From NCBI GenBank assembly GCA_947166385.1, contig CAMVEB010000022.1:1-64000 (forward strand): DNA of 64,000 bases, read 5' to 3'. The notes below the pieces were generated by a model. The model saw nothing but the letters and a program-made list of their open reading frames with translations, ran no database searches and was not told the DNA's origin. Position numbers and translations under genes: made by a program. The DNA is from an uncultured Clostridia bacterium (lineage in GTDB: Bacteria; Bacillota; Clostridia; Christensenellales; Aristaeellaceae). This document shows, in pieces, positions 8,684 to 17,129 of the stretch (within the stretch, counting starts at the first letter, position 1; the number at the start of each line of letters is the position of its first letter).

Positions 8684-9730
8684 TCAGAGCACTTCCGTCT
8701 TCAGAAAATCCGCCAGAAGCAGCCCGGCCTTCCGGTTCCACTCGGCGGAGGGGTGCCAGCGGGCACCGGTATCTTCCTCCCGATAGTCGGGAAGGGCAAA
8801 GGAGAAAACGTCCTGCACGCCTTCTTCCCGGGCCAGGGTGACCGCCTCCCGGCCAAGCTCGGGGTGGCAGTCGGACGCTGGCAGGATCCATACGATCTTC
8901 GCCCCGGGGTTATGGCGCCGGACCAAGCGAAGGAAGGACAGGCAACCCTGCAGGACGGTATCCCGGTCCTGCTCGAAGGAGTGCTTTTCGTTCATTCCGT
9001 TCTGGTCGTTGGTCAGGAGACGGATGCATACGATATCCGGCTGCCACAAGGAAAAATCATAGGGCTTGCAGCAGCCACGGCGTTCCGCCGCGGGGCCGCG
9101 CAGCACGCCGCAGATCTCCTCATAGTGCGCGGGCATGTTATGAGCGGCGCTGTGCTCCCAGTTCCAGCAGACACCCCAGCCACTCTGGGACAGGACGCGG
9201 CGCTCGGCATCCAGCTCCCGACAGGCAATCTCCGAATAATTGCCGCAGGCGGAGAACCACAGGGGGATCCACTCCTCATTGCCACGGGGAGCCAATGCCC
9301 CTTCGCCGGAGGTGAGACTGTCCCCGATAAACTCGATCTTCCACTTCCGAGGGGGCAGGGGGGCCAGCTCCCCGTTGAGACGCAGGGAGCGAAGCAGCAC
9401 GGTGGCCTCCGGGTTGTCGGGCATGCACTGGGTTTCCTTCATCAGCGTGATGACGCGGGTATAGTTTGGGTCCATCCCAAGGACCAGCGGATAGAACCGA
9501 ACTCCCGGCTCCACCGGAAAGCGACAGACCGGTCTGCCGTCCGCCAGGACGGCCATGTACATGACAGGATTCAGGGCAGGGGCTTCCAGCTCGGCCCACA
9601 GATCAGCCCCGCGGAAAGCGCACTCCAGCCCGGCCCCGGTCCAGTCCAGCGCGGGGACGTCCTGCTCCGGGTCCATCCGCCCGAGCAGGCGCAGCCGCGG
9701 ATCGTCAAAAGAAACAGGAATGACTTGCAT
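8684..9730 (-). CDS. CE2-like carbohydrate esterase (SGNH fold)
   Basis: The start is ATG 9730 (MQVIPVSFDDPRL), 10 bases after GGAGG; the longer ORF form would run into the upstream terminator. The 348-residue protein has an N-terminal jelly-roll region to about residue 120, then EFIGDSLTSGEG (nucleophile Ser near 137) and ARWHPSAEWNRK near residue 325 with the catalytic His. This two-domain order matches carbohydrate esterase family 2, acetyl-xylan and acetyl-glucomannan esterases. No signal peptide is seen, so it may act on imported acetylated oligosaccharides. A GH10 xylanase lies 6 kb away. Confidence 0.78.
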   Translation of the reverse strand: MQVIPVSFDDPRLRLLGRMDPEQDVPALDWTGAGLECAFRGADLWAELEAPALNPVMYMAVLADGRPVCRFPVEPGVRFYPLVLGMDPNYTRVITLMKETQCMPDNPEATVLLRSLRLNGELAPLPPRKWKIEFIGDSLTSGEGALAPRGNEEWIPLWFSACGNYSEIACRELDAERRVLSQSGWGVCWNWEHSAAHNMPAHYEEICGVLRGPAAERRGCCKPYDFSLWQPDIVCIRLLTNDQNGMNEKHSFEQDRDTVLQGCLSFLRLVRRHNPGAKIVWILPASDCHPELGREAVTLAREEGVQDVFSFALPDYREEDTGARWHPSAEWNRKAGLLLADFLKTEVL

Positions 9731-9756
9731 CGGTTTATCTCCTCCTGTAAAAGCAG

Positions 9757-9781
9757 AAAAGCCGGGTCCCTGGGACCCGGC
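9757..9781 (-). terminator. Intrinsic terminator of gpmI
   Basis: GCCGGGTCCC T GGGACCCGGC forms a near-perfect stem; on the minus strand it is followed by TTTT. It separates gpmI from the esterase gene. Confidence 0.85.
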
Positions 9782-9794
9782 GGGAATCATCGGA

Positions 9795-11405
9795 TTATTT
9801 CAGCATGGATTTTTCCCAGCAGTCGTAGGGCCTGAGACCCAGCAGCTCCACGACAGTCGGCGCCACATTGGCCAGGCCGAAGGGGGAGTCCGTATCCATC
9901 TCATGGCGCTCGTCCTTATCATGAATGATAAAGGGAACGGGATTCAGACTGTGGGCGGTGCGCACGGACACGACACCTTTCTTGTTCTTCTCCAGCATCT
10001 GATCGCTGTTGCCGTGGTCCGCCGTGACGATCAGGATACAGCCGTGTTCGTCACAGACCTTCAGGATGCGGGCCAGGCAAAGATCCACCGTCTCCACGGC
10101 GATCTCGGTCGCGTCCAGGTTGCCTGTATGGCCCACCATGTCGCCATTGGGGAAGTTGCAGCGGATAAAGCCGTATTTGCCGCTTTCGATGGCCGCGATG
10201 ACCAGGTCGGTAATCTCGGTTCCCTTCATCCAGGGACATTCGTCAAAGGAACGGACGTCAGAGGGAACTTCCTGCCAGGTTTCCAGCTCCTCGGAGAACT
10301 TTTCAGAGCGGTTGCCATTCCAGAAATAGGTCACATGGCCGTACTTCTGGGTTTCAGAGCAGGCGTATTCATTGATGCCGTTTTCCACCAGCAGCTCGGT
10401 CAGCGTATGGCGGATCTGGGGCGGAGAAACCAGGTATTTGTGGGGAATATGCAGGTCGCCGTCGTATTCCAGCATACCGGCATACTTTACCTGCGGGACA
10501 GCGCCCCGGTCAAACTTATCAAAGGAAGCATCCCCGTCAAAGGCCATGGAGAGCTCAAGCGCGCGATCGCCGCGGAAGTTGAAGAGAATTACGCTGTCTC
10601 CGTCCTTCATGGGACCGACGGGCTGGCCGTTTTCCCCGATCACGAAGGCCGGGAGATCCTGATCGATCACACCGGGCTGCTCATTGCGGTAGGTTTCAAT
10701 GGCTTCACGGGCACTGCTGAAGAAAGCGCCTTCCCCGTCGATCACATTGTACGGGCTCCTGCCGTGGACGTGCACGTCCCACCCGGCCTTGACCATGCCC
10801 CAGTTGGCCTGGTAGCGGTCCATAGTGATCTGCATGCGGCCGCCGCCGGAGGCGATACGCCCGTCAAAAGAGCTGTCATTCAGCGCAGCCAGGGTTTCTT
10901 CCAGCTGGTCAACATAATCCAGGGCGGAGGTAGCGGGAACATCCCGGCCGTCAAGCAGGATATGCACGCGGGCCTTCTTTACGCCCTCGGCCTTGGCTTC
11001 CTTCAGCATGGCCAGCAGATGGGAAATATTGCTGTGCACATTCCCGTCGGACAGCAGGCCGATAAAATGCAGCGTGGTGCCAGCGGAGATAACGGAGCCA
11101 ACCAGGTCTTTCCAGGTTTCACTCTGGAAAATGGAACCGGACTCGATGGATTCGTTTACCAGCTTGGCGCCCTGGGAATAGATCTGGCCGCAGCCCAGCG
11201 CGTTGTGCCCCACTTCGCTGTTGCCCATATCGTCATCGGAGGGAAGGCCAACGGCTGTCCCGTGGGCCTTGATGATCCGGAAGGGATCGTTGGCCTTTAA
11301 ATAATCCAGGGTCGGCGTCGTGGCCCGCCGGACCATATTGCCCAGCTCATCCGGGGTCTCGCCCACGCCGTCCATTACAACCAGCACTACGGGTTTTTTC
11401 ATCAT
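9795..11405 (-). CDS. gpmI: 2,3-bisphosphoglycerate-independent phosphoglycerate mutase
   Basis: This 536-residue protein is the cofactor-independent glycolytic mutase interconverting 3- and 2-phosphoglycerate in the cytoplasm. The alkaline-phosphatase-fold metal sites are visible: VVMDGVGE (Asp12), the phosphoserine nucleophile in DMGNSEVGHN (Ser63), GRDVPATSALD, and VTADHGNSDQM near the C terminus. Length is normal. The start at 11405 has an AGGAGG site at 8 bases; a second ATG follows immediately. It is monocistronic with its own promoter and terminator. Confidence 0.95.
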   Translation of the reverse strand: MMKKPVVLVVMDGVGETPDELGNMVRRATTPTLDYLKANDPFRIIKAHGTAVGLPSDDDMGNSEVGHNALGCGQIYSQGAKLVNESIESGSIFQSETWKDLVGSVISAGTTLHFIGLLSDGNVHSNISHLLAMLKEAKAEGVKKARVHILLDGRDVPATSALDYVDQLEETLAALNDSSFDGRIASGGGRMQITMDRYQANWGMVKAGWDVHVHGRSPYNVIDGEGAFFSSAREAIETYRNEQPGVIDQDLPAFVIGENGQPVGPMKDGDSVILFNFRGDRALELSMAFDGDASFDKFDRGAVPQVKYAGMLEYDGDLHIPHKYLVSPPQIRHTLTELLVENGINEYACSETQKYGHVTYFWNGNRSEKFSEELETWQEVPSDVRSFDECPWMKGTEITDLVIAAIESGKYGFIRCNFPNGDMVGHTGNLDATEIAVETVDLCLARILKVCDEHGCILIVTADHGNSDQMLEKNKKGVVSVRTAHSLNPVPFIIHDKDERHEMDTDSPFGLANVAPTVVELLGLRPYDCWEKSMLK

Positions 11406-11443
11406 TGCATGTTCCTCCTGTCTGATAAAAACTCACATCATTC

Positions 11444-11472
11444 AGAATACAGCAGACGGCACGAAATGTCAA
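11444..11472 (-). promoter_or_regulatory. Promoter of gpmI
   Basis: Minus strand TTGACA (11467-11472), 17-base spacer, TATTCT (11444-11449), about 40 bases before the start codon. Confidence 0.82.
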
Positions 11473-11611
11473 TCATTTCAAGGGCTGACCGGCACCCGAA
11501 TACCTTTTCTTCCGCCGAGACTTCCGACGCGGATCAGATGGGGCGGAGAAAGGCTGCAGACATGGGGTGAAAGCCCTTGATGGCCGGGAAAGCTCACTGA
11601 TTTCCGGGGCG

Positions 11612-11640
11612 TTGACGGGAGAAAGAAGAGGGAGTATAAT
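11612..11640 (+). promoter_or_regulatory. Promoter of the FMN riboswitch/ribU transcript
   Basis: TTGACG (11612-11617), 17-base spacer, TATAAT (11635-11640), ending about 20 bases before the riboswitch P1 stem. Confidence 0.85.
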
Positions 11641-11660
11641 ATCCGCAAGCCACTTGAAGC

Positions 11661-11776
11661 TTCTTCGGGGATGGGTGTAATTCCCTACCGGCGGTATAGC
11701 CCGCGAACTGAGCTGCAAAGCCCAGCCGATCCGGTTGGATTCCGGAGCCGACAGTACAGTCTGGATGAGAGAAGAA
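11661..11776 (+). ncRNA. FMN riboswitch (RFN element)
   Basis: The conserved RFN core is directly readable: CTTCGGGGATGGGTG, AATTCCCTACCGGCGGTAT, AGCCCGCGA, GATCCGGTTGGATTCCGG, AGCCGACAGT and CTGGATGAGAGAAG, closed by a TTCTT/AAGAA P1 stem. The element binds flavin mononucleotide and lowers expression of riboflavin synthesis or import genes. Here it controls the riboflavin transporter gene that follows. Confidence 0.97.
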
Positions 11777-11814
11777 ACGGTACAGCAGATCCGGCGTGAT
11801 CCGCCTTGAACCTG

Positions 11815-11858
11815 TCCGCCCCTCAGAGCGAAGCTGCTTTGGGGGGCAAAGTATTTTT
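11815..11858 (+). terminator. Riboswitch expression-platform terminator
   Basis: A G/C-rich hairpin (CCGCCCCTCAGAGC, loop GAA, GCTGCTTTGGGGGGC) precedes GTATTTTT. It sits between the RFN aptamer and ribU, the position expected of a transcription-attenuation platform. The stem has internal mismatches. Confidence 0.7.
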
Positions 11859-11883
11859 ATGAGGAAAGGCGAAGGTGACTGGA

Positions 11884-12645
11884 ATGAAAACCCATACCAA
11901 CAGAAGCTGCATCTTTGCGGCAAGCATGACACTCGGAGTGATTCTTTATGCACTGTTTCGCATTTTATTGGAGAACTCCGTACTGTCGGCGGCTCCATCT
12001 TTTTTCATTATTCAGCTGATCGCTCTTGCTGTGGCAGAGATGATCTGCAGGACATTGAAGCTGGCTCCCCCGAAACGTCTGACCGTCGCGGATATGACGC
12101 GGATTGCTGTTCTGGCGGCGGCGGCTTCCATCCTGTTCCTGGTGGAGATTCCCGTGGTAGCTTTCTATAAGCTGGACCTTTCGAATATCCCGGCCCTGCT
12201 GGGTGCCTTCTCCATGGGAACCGTTCCCGGGCTGATTATTCTGGGACTGAAAAGCGCCATTGGCCTGCTGCACTCTTCGAGCGCGGGCGTCGGCGAGCTG
12301 GCGGATTTCGTGATGGGAGCGGCGCTGCTGATTCCGGCCAGCCTGATCTATCACCGGAACAAGACCCGGAAGACTGCACTGGTCGGAATGGCGATCGGAA
12401 CCGTCTGCACGGCGGTCGTCGGCGTGCTGGTGAATAAGTTCATTATGCTCCCTTTCTATATGGGTGCTTTCCATATGGATATGCAGGGAATCCTGGGCTT
12501 TGCAAATGTGGGCGGCGTGGACAGCGAATGGAAGCTGCTGCTGATGATCACGGGACCGTTCAACCTACTGAAGGGGATTGTGCTGAGTGTGGTGACTGGG
12601 TTGATTTACAAGCCGTTGAGTCCGATTCTTCACGGGAAGAAGTAA
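11884..12645 (+). CDS. ribU: ECF transporter S component, riboflavin (RibU)
   Basis: The start is ATG 11884, 8 bases after GAAGG; the GTG at 11875 lies in the ribosome site. The 253-residue protein is very hydrophobic with about six helices. It carries the S-component motifs LVEIPVVAFYKLDLSNIPALLG and LGLKSAIGLLHSSSAGVGELADF. The preceding FMN riboswitch identifies the ligand as riboflavin. S components work with a shared energising module (EcfA, EcfA', EcfT) that is not in this window. The protein is longer than a minimal RibU, with an extra N-terminal hydrophobic stretch. Confidence 0.92.
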   Translation: MKTHTNRSCIFAASMTLGVILYALFRILLENSVLSAAPSFFIIQLIALAVAEMICRTLKLAPPKRLTVADMTRIAVLAAAASILFLVEIPVVAFYKLDLSNIPALLGAFSMGTVPGLIILGLKSAIGLLHSSSAGVGELADFVMGAALLIPASLIYHRNKTRKTALVGMAIGTVCTAVVGVLVNKFIMLPFYMGAFHMDMQGILGFANVGGVDSEWKLLLMITGPFNLLKGIVLSVVTGLIYKPLSPILHGKK

Positions 12646-12662
12646 ATTTGGAGGACCAGAGC

Positions 12663-14405
12663 ATGCCGATGGATGGACTGACAGTCGGGTTTATTACCCG
12701 GGAACTGAATCAAACGCTGCTGGGCGGAAGGGTGGACCGGATTACACAGCCGGAACGGGATGCCGTGGTGATGATCATCCGCGCCGGGAGTGAGAACCAC
12801 AGGCTGTTGCTTTGTGCCTCTCCGAACAACGCCCGGTGCCATCTGACAGCAGGGGCCTTTTCCAACCCGCTGGAGCCGCCGGCGCTGTGTATGCTGATGC
12901 GCAAGCAGCTGCTGGGCGCCCGGATTGCGGAGATCCGTCAGGAGGAAGGGGACCGGATCGCCCGGATTGACTTTGACGCGATGAACGAGATGGGCGATCC
13001 GGTGCGGCGGCGGCTGGTGCTGGAGATCATGGGCCGACACAGCAATCTGATGCTGCTGGACGAGAACGGGCGGATTGTGGAAGCGGCACGGCATGTAAAC
13101 GCAGAGATGAGCCGGGTGCGCCAGATCCAGCCGGGCATGGCGTACGCCCCGCCGCCTGCGCAGGGGAAACTGAACCCGGAGACGCTGACGGACGCGGAGC
13201 TAGCCGAAAGGCTGGAAGGGTACCGGGGCGGCAGCTTTGAGCGGGCGCTGGCAGATACCGTGTGCGGACTGAGCCGGGCGGCGGCAGAGGAACTGGCCTG
13301 CCGCGTGCTGCGGCCGGGCGAGAACTGGCCGGAGGATCTGGAAGATGCCTGCGGGAGGCTGGAGGGTTTCCTGCAGCGGATGCCCGGAATGGCGGATGCC
13401 CGTGTGCTGAGGGGGGAAGACGGTGAAGTGCTGGATGTGTTCCCTTTCCCCTACCTGAGCCGAAGCCGGGAACAGCAGGAGCCTTTCAGCAGCCTGAGCG
13501 CGGCACTGGACTGCTATTATGCATCACGGGACGCGAAAGACCGGCTGAGCCAGAAAAGCGCCGGGATGATCCGAACGCTGAAGGGGCAGACGGAACGCTG
13601 CCTGCGGAAGCTGTCGCTGCAGGAAGAAGAACTGGCTTCAGCCGCGAAAATGGAAGAATACCGACGGATGGGGGAGGCGATCAATGCCAATCTGTACCGG
13701 CTGAAGAAGGGAATCACGGAGGCTGTGCTGCCGGACTGGTCCGATCCGGAAGGCGGGACACTCACCGTGCCAATGGATATCCGGCTGACACCCAGCCAGA
13801 ATGCCCAGAAGTATTTCAAAAAATACCAGAAGGCCCGGTCCGCCCGGGAGACAGCGGCCATCCAGCGGGATAAGACACTGGAGGAGCTGGATTACCTGGA
13901 AAATATGCTGACGGATACGGAACAGTGCGGAAGCGAGAGCGAGCTGGAGGAGATCCGGCAGGAGCTGGTACGCACGGGTTATCTGAAGAAGAATACCAAT
14001 CGGAAAACACAGCGGCAGCTGCCAGCCAGCCAGCCTCTGCGCTACCGGAGCGCGGACGGGATCGAGATCCTCGTCGGGAAGAATTCCATCCAGAATGACC
14101 GACTGACCCAGGGAGCCCGGGACGGCGAGATGTGGCTGCATGCCAAGGATATGCCCGGAAGCCACGTGATCATTCGGGCAGAGGGGGAGATCCCGCGGGA
14201 AACACTGATGCAGGCGCTGCGGCTGGCAGCCTGGTACAGCAAGGGAAAGCTGTCCTCCACCGTGCCGGTGGACTATACGCTGAAAAAGTACGTAAAAAAA
14301 CCTTCCGGGGCAGCGCCGGGGAAGGTGATCTATACGCACCAGAAGACGGCTTACATGACCGTCAGCGAAGCGGAAATCCAGGCGATGGAGAAGACCGGAG
14401 GATAA
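12663..14405 (+). CDS. rqcH: RqcH (NFACT/Rqc2) ribosome quality control protein
   Basis: The start is ATG 12663 after GGAGGA at 7 bases; the ORF-track start lies inside ribU. The 580-residue protein has the NFACT-N domain (LNQTLLGGRVDRITQPERD; MGRHSNLMLLDENG), central helix-hairpin-helix and coiled-coil regions (residues about 270-430), and the NFACT-R domain near the C terminus (MWLHAKDMPGSHVII). RqcH binds stalled 50S subunits carrying peptidyl-tRNA and recruits tRNA-Ala to add C-terminal alanine tails. Older annotations call it fibronectin-binding protein A. It follows ribU by 17 bases and may share its transcript. It ends 1 base before the convergent MATE stop. Confidence 0.92.
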   Translation: MPMDGLTVGFITRELNQTLLGGRVDRITQPERDAVVMIIRAGSENHRLLLCASPNNARCHLTAGAFSNPLEPPALCMLMRKQLLGARIAEIRQEEGDRIARIDFDAMNEMGDPVRRRLVLEIMGRHSNLMLLDENGRIVEAARHVNAEMSRVRQIQPGMAYAPPPAQGKLNPETLTDAELAERLEGYRGGSFERALADTVCGLSRAAAEELACRVLRPGENWPEDLEDACGRLEGFLQRMPGMADARVLRGEDGEVLDVFPFPYLSRSREQQEPFSSLSAALDCYYASRDAKDRLSQKSAGMIRTLKGQTERCLRKLSLQEEELASAAKMEEYRRMGEAINANLYRLKKGITEAVLPDWSDPEGGTLTVPMDIRLTPSQNAQKYFKKYQKARSARETAAIQRDKTLEELDYLENMLTDTEQCGSESELEEIRQELVRTGYLKKNTNRKTQRQLPASQPLRYRSADGIEILVGKNSIQNDRLTQGARDGEMWLHAKDMPGSHVIIRAEGEIPRETLMQALRLAAWYSKGKLSSTVPVDYTLKKYVKKPSGAAPGKVIYTHQKTAYMTVSEAEIQAMEKTGG

Positions 14406-14406
14406 A

Positions 14407-15792
14407 TCAGGATCTGCCGCGCAGCGGCTTTTTCCAGCAGCCGGAGAGCAGAAAAGCGAAACCGACCAGGAAGGGCACGCAGCCGGAGATGGCATTGCCA
14501 TACCAGAAACCGGTGATGCCGAGAGAGAAGGTGACGCCCAGGAGCAGGGAAAGCCCGATCCGGCAGGCGACACCGTCCAGCAGGGCTACGGCCAGGTTCA
14601 GGCGGGAATTGCCGGAGCCGTTGATCAGGGCAAAGGCCGGGGGACGCAGCGTGCAGCCCAGGTACTGGATCATGGCGACGGGGACATACTGCTGCACCGC
14701 CACCGCAATGACTGCGGGATCCTGCGAAAAAATACCGAAGAGCCACTCCGGGCGGATCAGTGTGATGAGCGCAAAGATCGCAGAGGGAATGGCAACAATC
14801 CAGAGCGCATGACCCACGATGCGGGGCACGCGCTCTGTTTTTTTGGCGCCGAGAGCCTGGGATATCATCGCGCCGCCTGCGGCGGAAATCGCCTGGGAGA
14901 CGACGGAGATCATAGACTCCAGCTTGCGGGCGATGCCGGTCACGGCGATATGCACTTCGCCATACTGATTGATATAGGAATTGACAAAGAGCATGGAAAA
15001 GGTAATGGCCGCGGACTGGATCACCATCGGGATCCCCAGGGACAGGAGGGGACGGATGACCGACGGATAAATCCGGAAATGGCGGGGCTTGAAATCAAAA
15101 TGAATCTGAGCACGATGGAGGTAGAGCAGTGTCAGGGCAAAGAGGAAGCTGACCGCCTGGCCAATGACCGTGGCCAGGGCAGCACCGAGGGGCCCCATGT
15201 GCAGCGGACCGACAAAGAGCAGATCCAGCGCCAGATTAATCACCGAGGCGATGGCGATGAACAGGAAGGGATGCTTCGAATCGCCCATGCCGCGGAGGAT
15301 GGCGGAGACCAGGTTGTAACCGTAGATGAAAACCGCACCGTAGATACAGGTGACACTGTACAGGCGGGTATATTCCCAGATGCTCTGCGGGGTGTTGAGC
15401 CATGCCATGATATCCTGATAGGTCAGGAGGAAAATGCCCATAATCAGTATGGCCAGGGACATCAGCAGCGTGAAAAGCGTGCCCACCATTTCACCGATGT
15501 GGTCATAACGCTTTTCGCCGACAAAGCGGGAAATCAGAATCTGGCCGGCATTGGAAAAGCCCATGGCGATAAAGGTGATCAGCATCATCATCTCACCGCC
15601 GATGGATACTGCGGAAAGCCCCTCGGTGCCCACCATCTGGCCGACGACGATCATATCCACCATGTTGTAGACCATCTGCAGGAGACCGGAAAGGAACAGA
15701 GGCATTGCAAAGCGCAGCAGCGTTTTCGGCACGCTGCCTGTGGTCAGGTCACGGATGATTTCTTTACGGGCTCCGGGATTTGCCTGTGTCAT
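14407..15792 (-). CDS. MATE family efflux transporter
   Basis: This 461-residue polytopic protein has twelve predicted helices. It carries typical MATE blocks: PLFLSGLLQMVYNMVDMIVVGQ at the N terminus, ARKLESMISVVSQAISAAGGAMISQALGA mid-protein, and a second half with the same pattern. These proteins export cationic drugs or metabolites using Na+ or H+. The N-terminal TTGSVPKTLLRFA form is the common clostridial type. The stop is 1 base from the rqcH stop on the other strand, so no terminator fits between them. Confidence 0.92.
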   Translation of the reverse strand: MTQANPGARKEIIRDLTTGSVPKTLLRFAMPLFLSGLLQMVYNMVDMIVVGQMVGTEGLSAVSIGGEMMMLITFIAMGFSNAGQILISRFVGEKRYDHIGEMVGTLFTLLMSLAILIMGIFLLTYQDIMAWLNTPQSIWEYTRLYSVTCIYGAVFIYGYNLVSAILRGMGDSKHPFLFIAIASVINLALDLLFVGPLHMGPLGAALATVIGQAVSFLFALTLLYLHRAQIHFDFKPRHFRIYPSVIRPLLSLGIPMVIQSAAITFSMLFVNSYINQYGEVHIAVTGIARKLESMISVVSQAISAAGGAMISQALGAKKTERVPRIVGHALWIVAIPSAIFALITLIRPEWLFGIFSQDPAVIAVAVQQYVPVAMIQYLGCTLRPPAFALINGSGNSRLNLAVALLDGVACRIGLSLLLGVTFSLGITGFWYGNAISGCVPFLVGFAFLLSGCWKKPLRGRS

Positions 15793-15813
15793 GGTGCTTC
15801 TTTTCTTTCTGAC

Positions 15814-17028
15814 TTATTCGCCGCGAAGGGTATGGTATACGGTGTCGAAACAGGTCTTGATCTTATACCCGGTGGTCAGGAAGCAGCCGTAAGGGCTGTT
15901 CATCTTATAGACGTAATCCTGTTTGAAGGGGTTGGCGTCCACCAGCCCCCAGATGCACACCGCAGTCAGGGGATGGCTGGTTTCCGTGTTTGCCTTCATG
16001 AAGACCTCACTGAAGAGGCGGCCGTAGAATTCGGCATGCTCGGCGGCCTTCGACTGGTCGAAATTGCGGACGGCCATTTCGGTGATCTGCACCTCCAGGC
16101 CGAGTGATGCAAAAATTTCAATGGAATCCCGGACATTGGTGATCAGGCTTTCCTCGAGACAGCCTTCCTGGACGCCGTAGCCGCCAAGGTAGCCCTGCAT
16201 CCCGATGCCGTCGATCAGAGGACGGCCGTCGGGGTCGTAGGAGCGGATACTTTCCACCAGCGCGAGGGCGGCATCCCGCTTTTCCTTCATGAACATGTTA
16301 TAGTCATTATAGAACAGATGGATATCGGCACCCATGCGGTCCACGGTGTTACGGGCGCACTGGAAGGCGAACTCCACATAGTCATCACCGACGTATTCGC
16401 GGAAGAAATTAGGGCCTCCGTCCCGGACTACCCGGATATGGCGGGGATCATCCGCGCGCCAGTCAGAGGCACTGTCACCGATGGCTTCATTCACCACGTC
16501 CCAGCAATAGATGACACCGGGAAATTTCTCCTCAAAATGGCGGATGACCTGATCAATATAGGAAGCCAGGCGGGCCCGGTTGACTTCCGGGGAGGCGAAG
16601 GGCTTCGATTCATCATAGTCCTCATGAAAGAACCAGGGGTACTGCATGACGGCGTCCCACACGAGGACATGACCGCGGACGGCAATGCCGGCCTGCTGCG
16701 CCCAGGCGACCATCTTGTCTGCGGCGCCGTAATTCATGACGGGCATGCCGTCGGCGGCACCGCGGGTGGCGTTCGCATCCAGGAGGGAGTAGGCCTTGGT
16801 TTCATTGGTGCAGGTGATGGAATTAAAATGGCGGGAGACAAAGTTCATATAAGGCTTGTTGTTCATATCCCAGAGACCGAAACAGCCGCCCAGCTTAAAA
16901 CCGTAGGGTTCAGCTGCCGGCCAGAGAGGTTCGTAATCCTCATTCGACAGGCCGGATTCCTCCGCAAGGGCGAGAAGGGGCAGCAGGCAGAGACAGAGAG
17001 CCAGGAGAACGGACAGCAGGGTGCGCAT
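15814..17028 (-). CDS. Secreted endo-1,4-beta-xylanase, GH10
   Basis: The start is ATG 17028 after AAGGAGG, giving a signal peptide (MRTLLSVLLALCLCLLPLLALA) and 404 residues; the longer ORF adds a non-signal N terminus crossing the upstream terminator. The GH10 barrel is complete. TCTNETKAYSLLD and VRGHVLVWDA are conserved early strands. The acid/base Glu lies in WDVVNEAIGD near residue 176 and the nucleophile Glu in QITEMAVRNF near residue 313. CIWGLVDAN is the late conserved Trp region. It cleaves internal xylan bonds outside the cell. No carbohydrate-binding module or SLH anchor is present. Confidence 0.94.
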   Translation of the reverse strand: MRTLLSVLLALCLCLLPLLALAEESGLSNEDYEPLWPAAEPYGFKLGGCFGLWDMNNKPYMNFVSRHFNSITCTNETKAYSLLDANATRGAADGMPVMNYGAADKMVAWAQQAGIAVRGHVLVWDAVMQYPWFFHEDYDESKPFASPEVNRARLASYIDQVIRHFEEKFPGVIYCWDVVNEAIGDSASDWRADDPRHIRVVRDGGPNFFREYVGDDYVEFAFQCARNTVDRMGADIHLFYNDYNMFMKEKRDAALALVESIRSYDPDGRPLIDGIGMQGYLGGYGVQEGCLEESLITNVRDSIEIFASLGLEVQITEMAVRNFDQSKAAEHAEFYGRLFSEVFMKANTETSHPLTAVCIWGLVDANPFKQDYVYKMNSPYGCFLTTGYKIKTCFDTVYHTLRGE

Positions 17029-17077
17029 GGTAGTGGGTGCCTCCTTTGCATGTTCAATTGCCGCACAAAAGTACGGA

Positions 17078-17112
17078 CAAAAACTTCCGGGTCCTATTGT
17101 AGGGCCCGGAAG
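17078..17112 (-). terminator. Intrinsic terminator after the TGS/nucleoside kinase gene
   Basis: CTTCCGGGTCCTA, TTG loop, TAGGGCCCGGAAG form a 13-bp stem; on the minus strand TTTTTG follows. It isolates the xylanase gene from the upstream kinase gene. Confidence 0.85.
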
Positions 17113-17129
17113 GATTTCTGTCAACCGGA

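Noticed and set aside
9555-11300. 581-codon plus-strand ORF
   Set aside because: Antisense shadow of gpmI in G/C-rich sequence; no family pattern.
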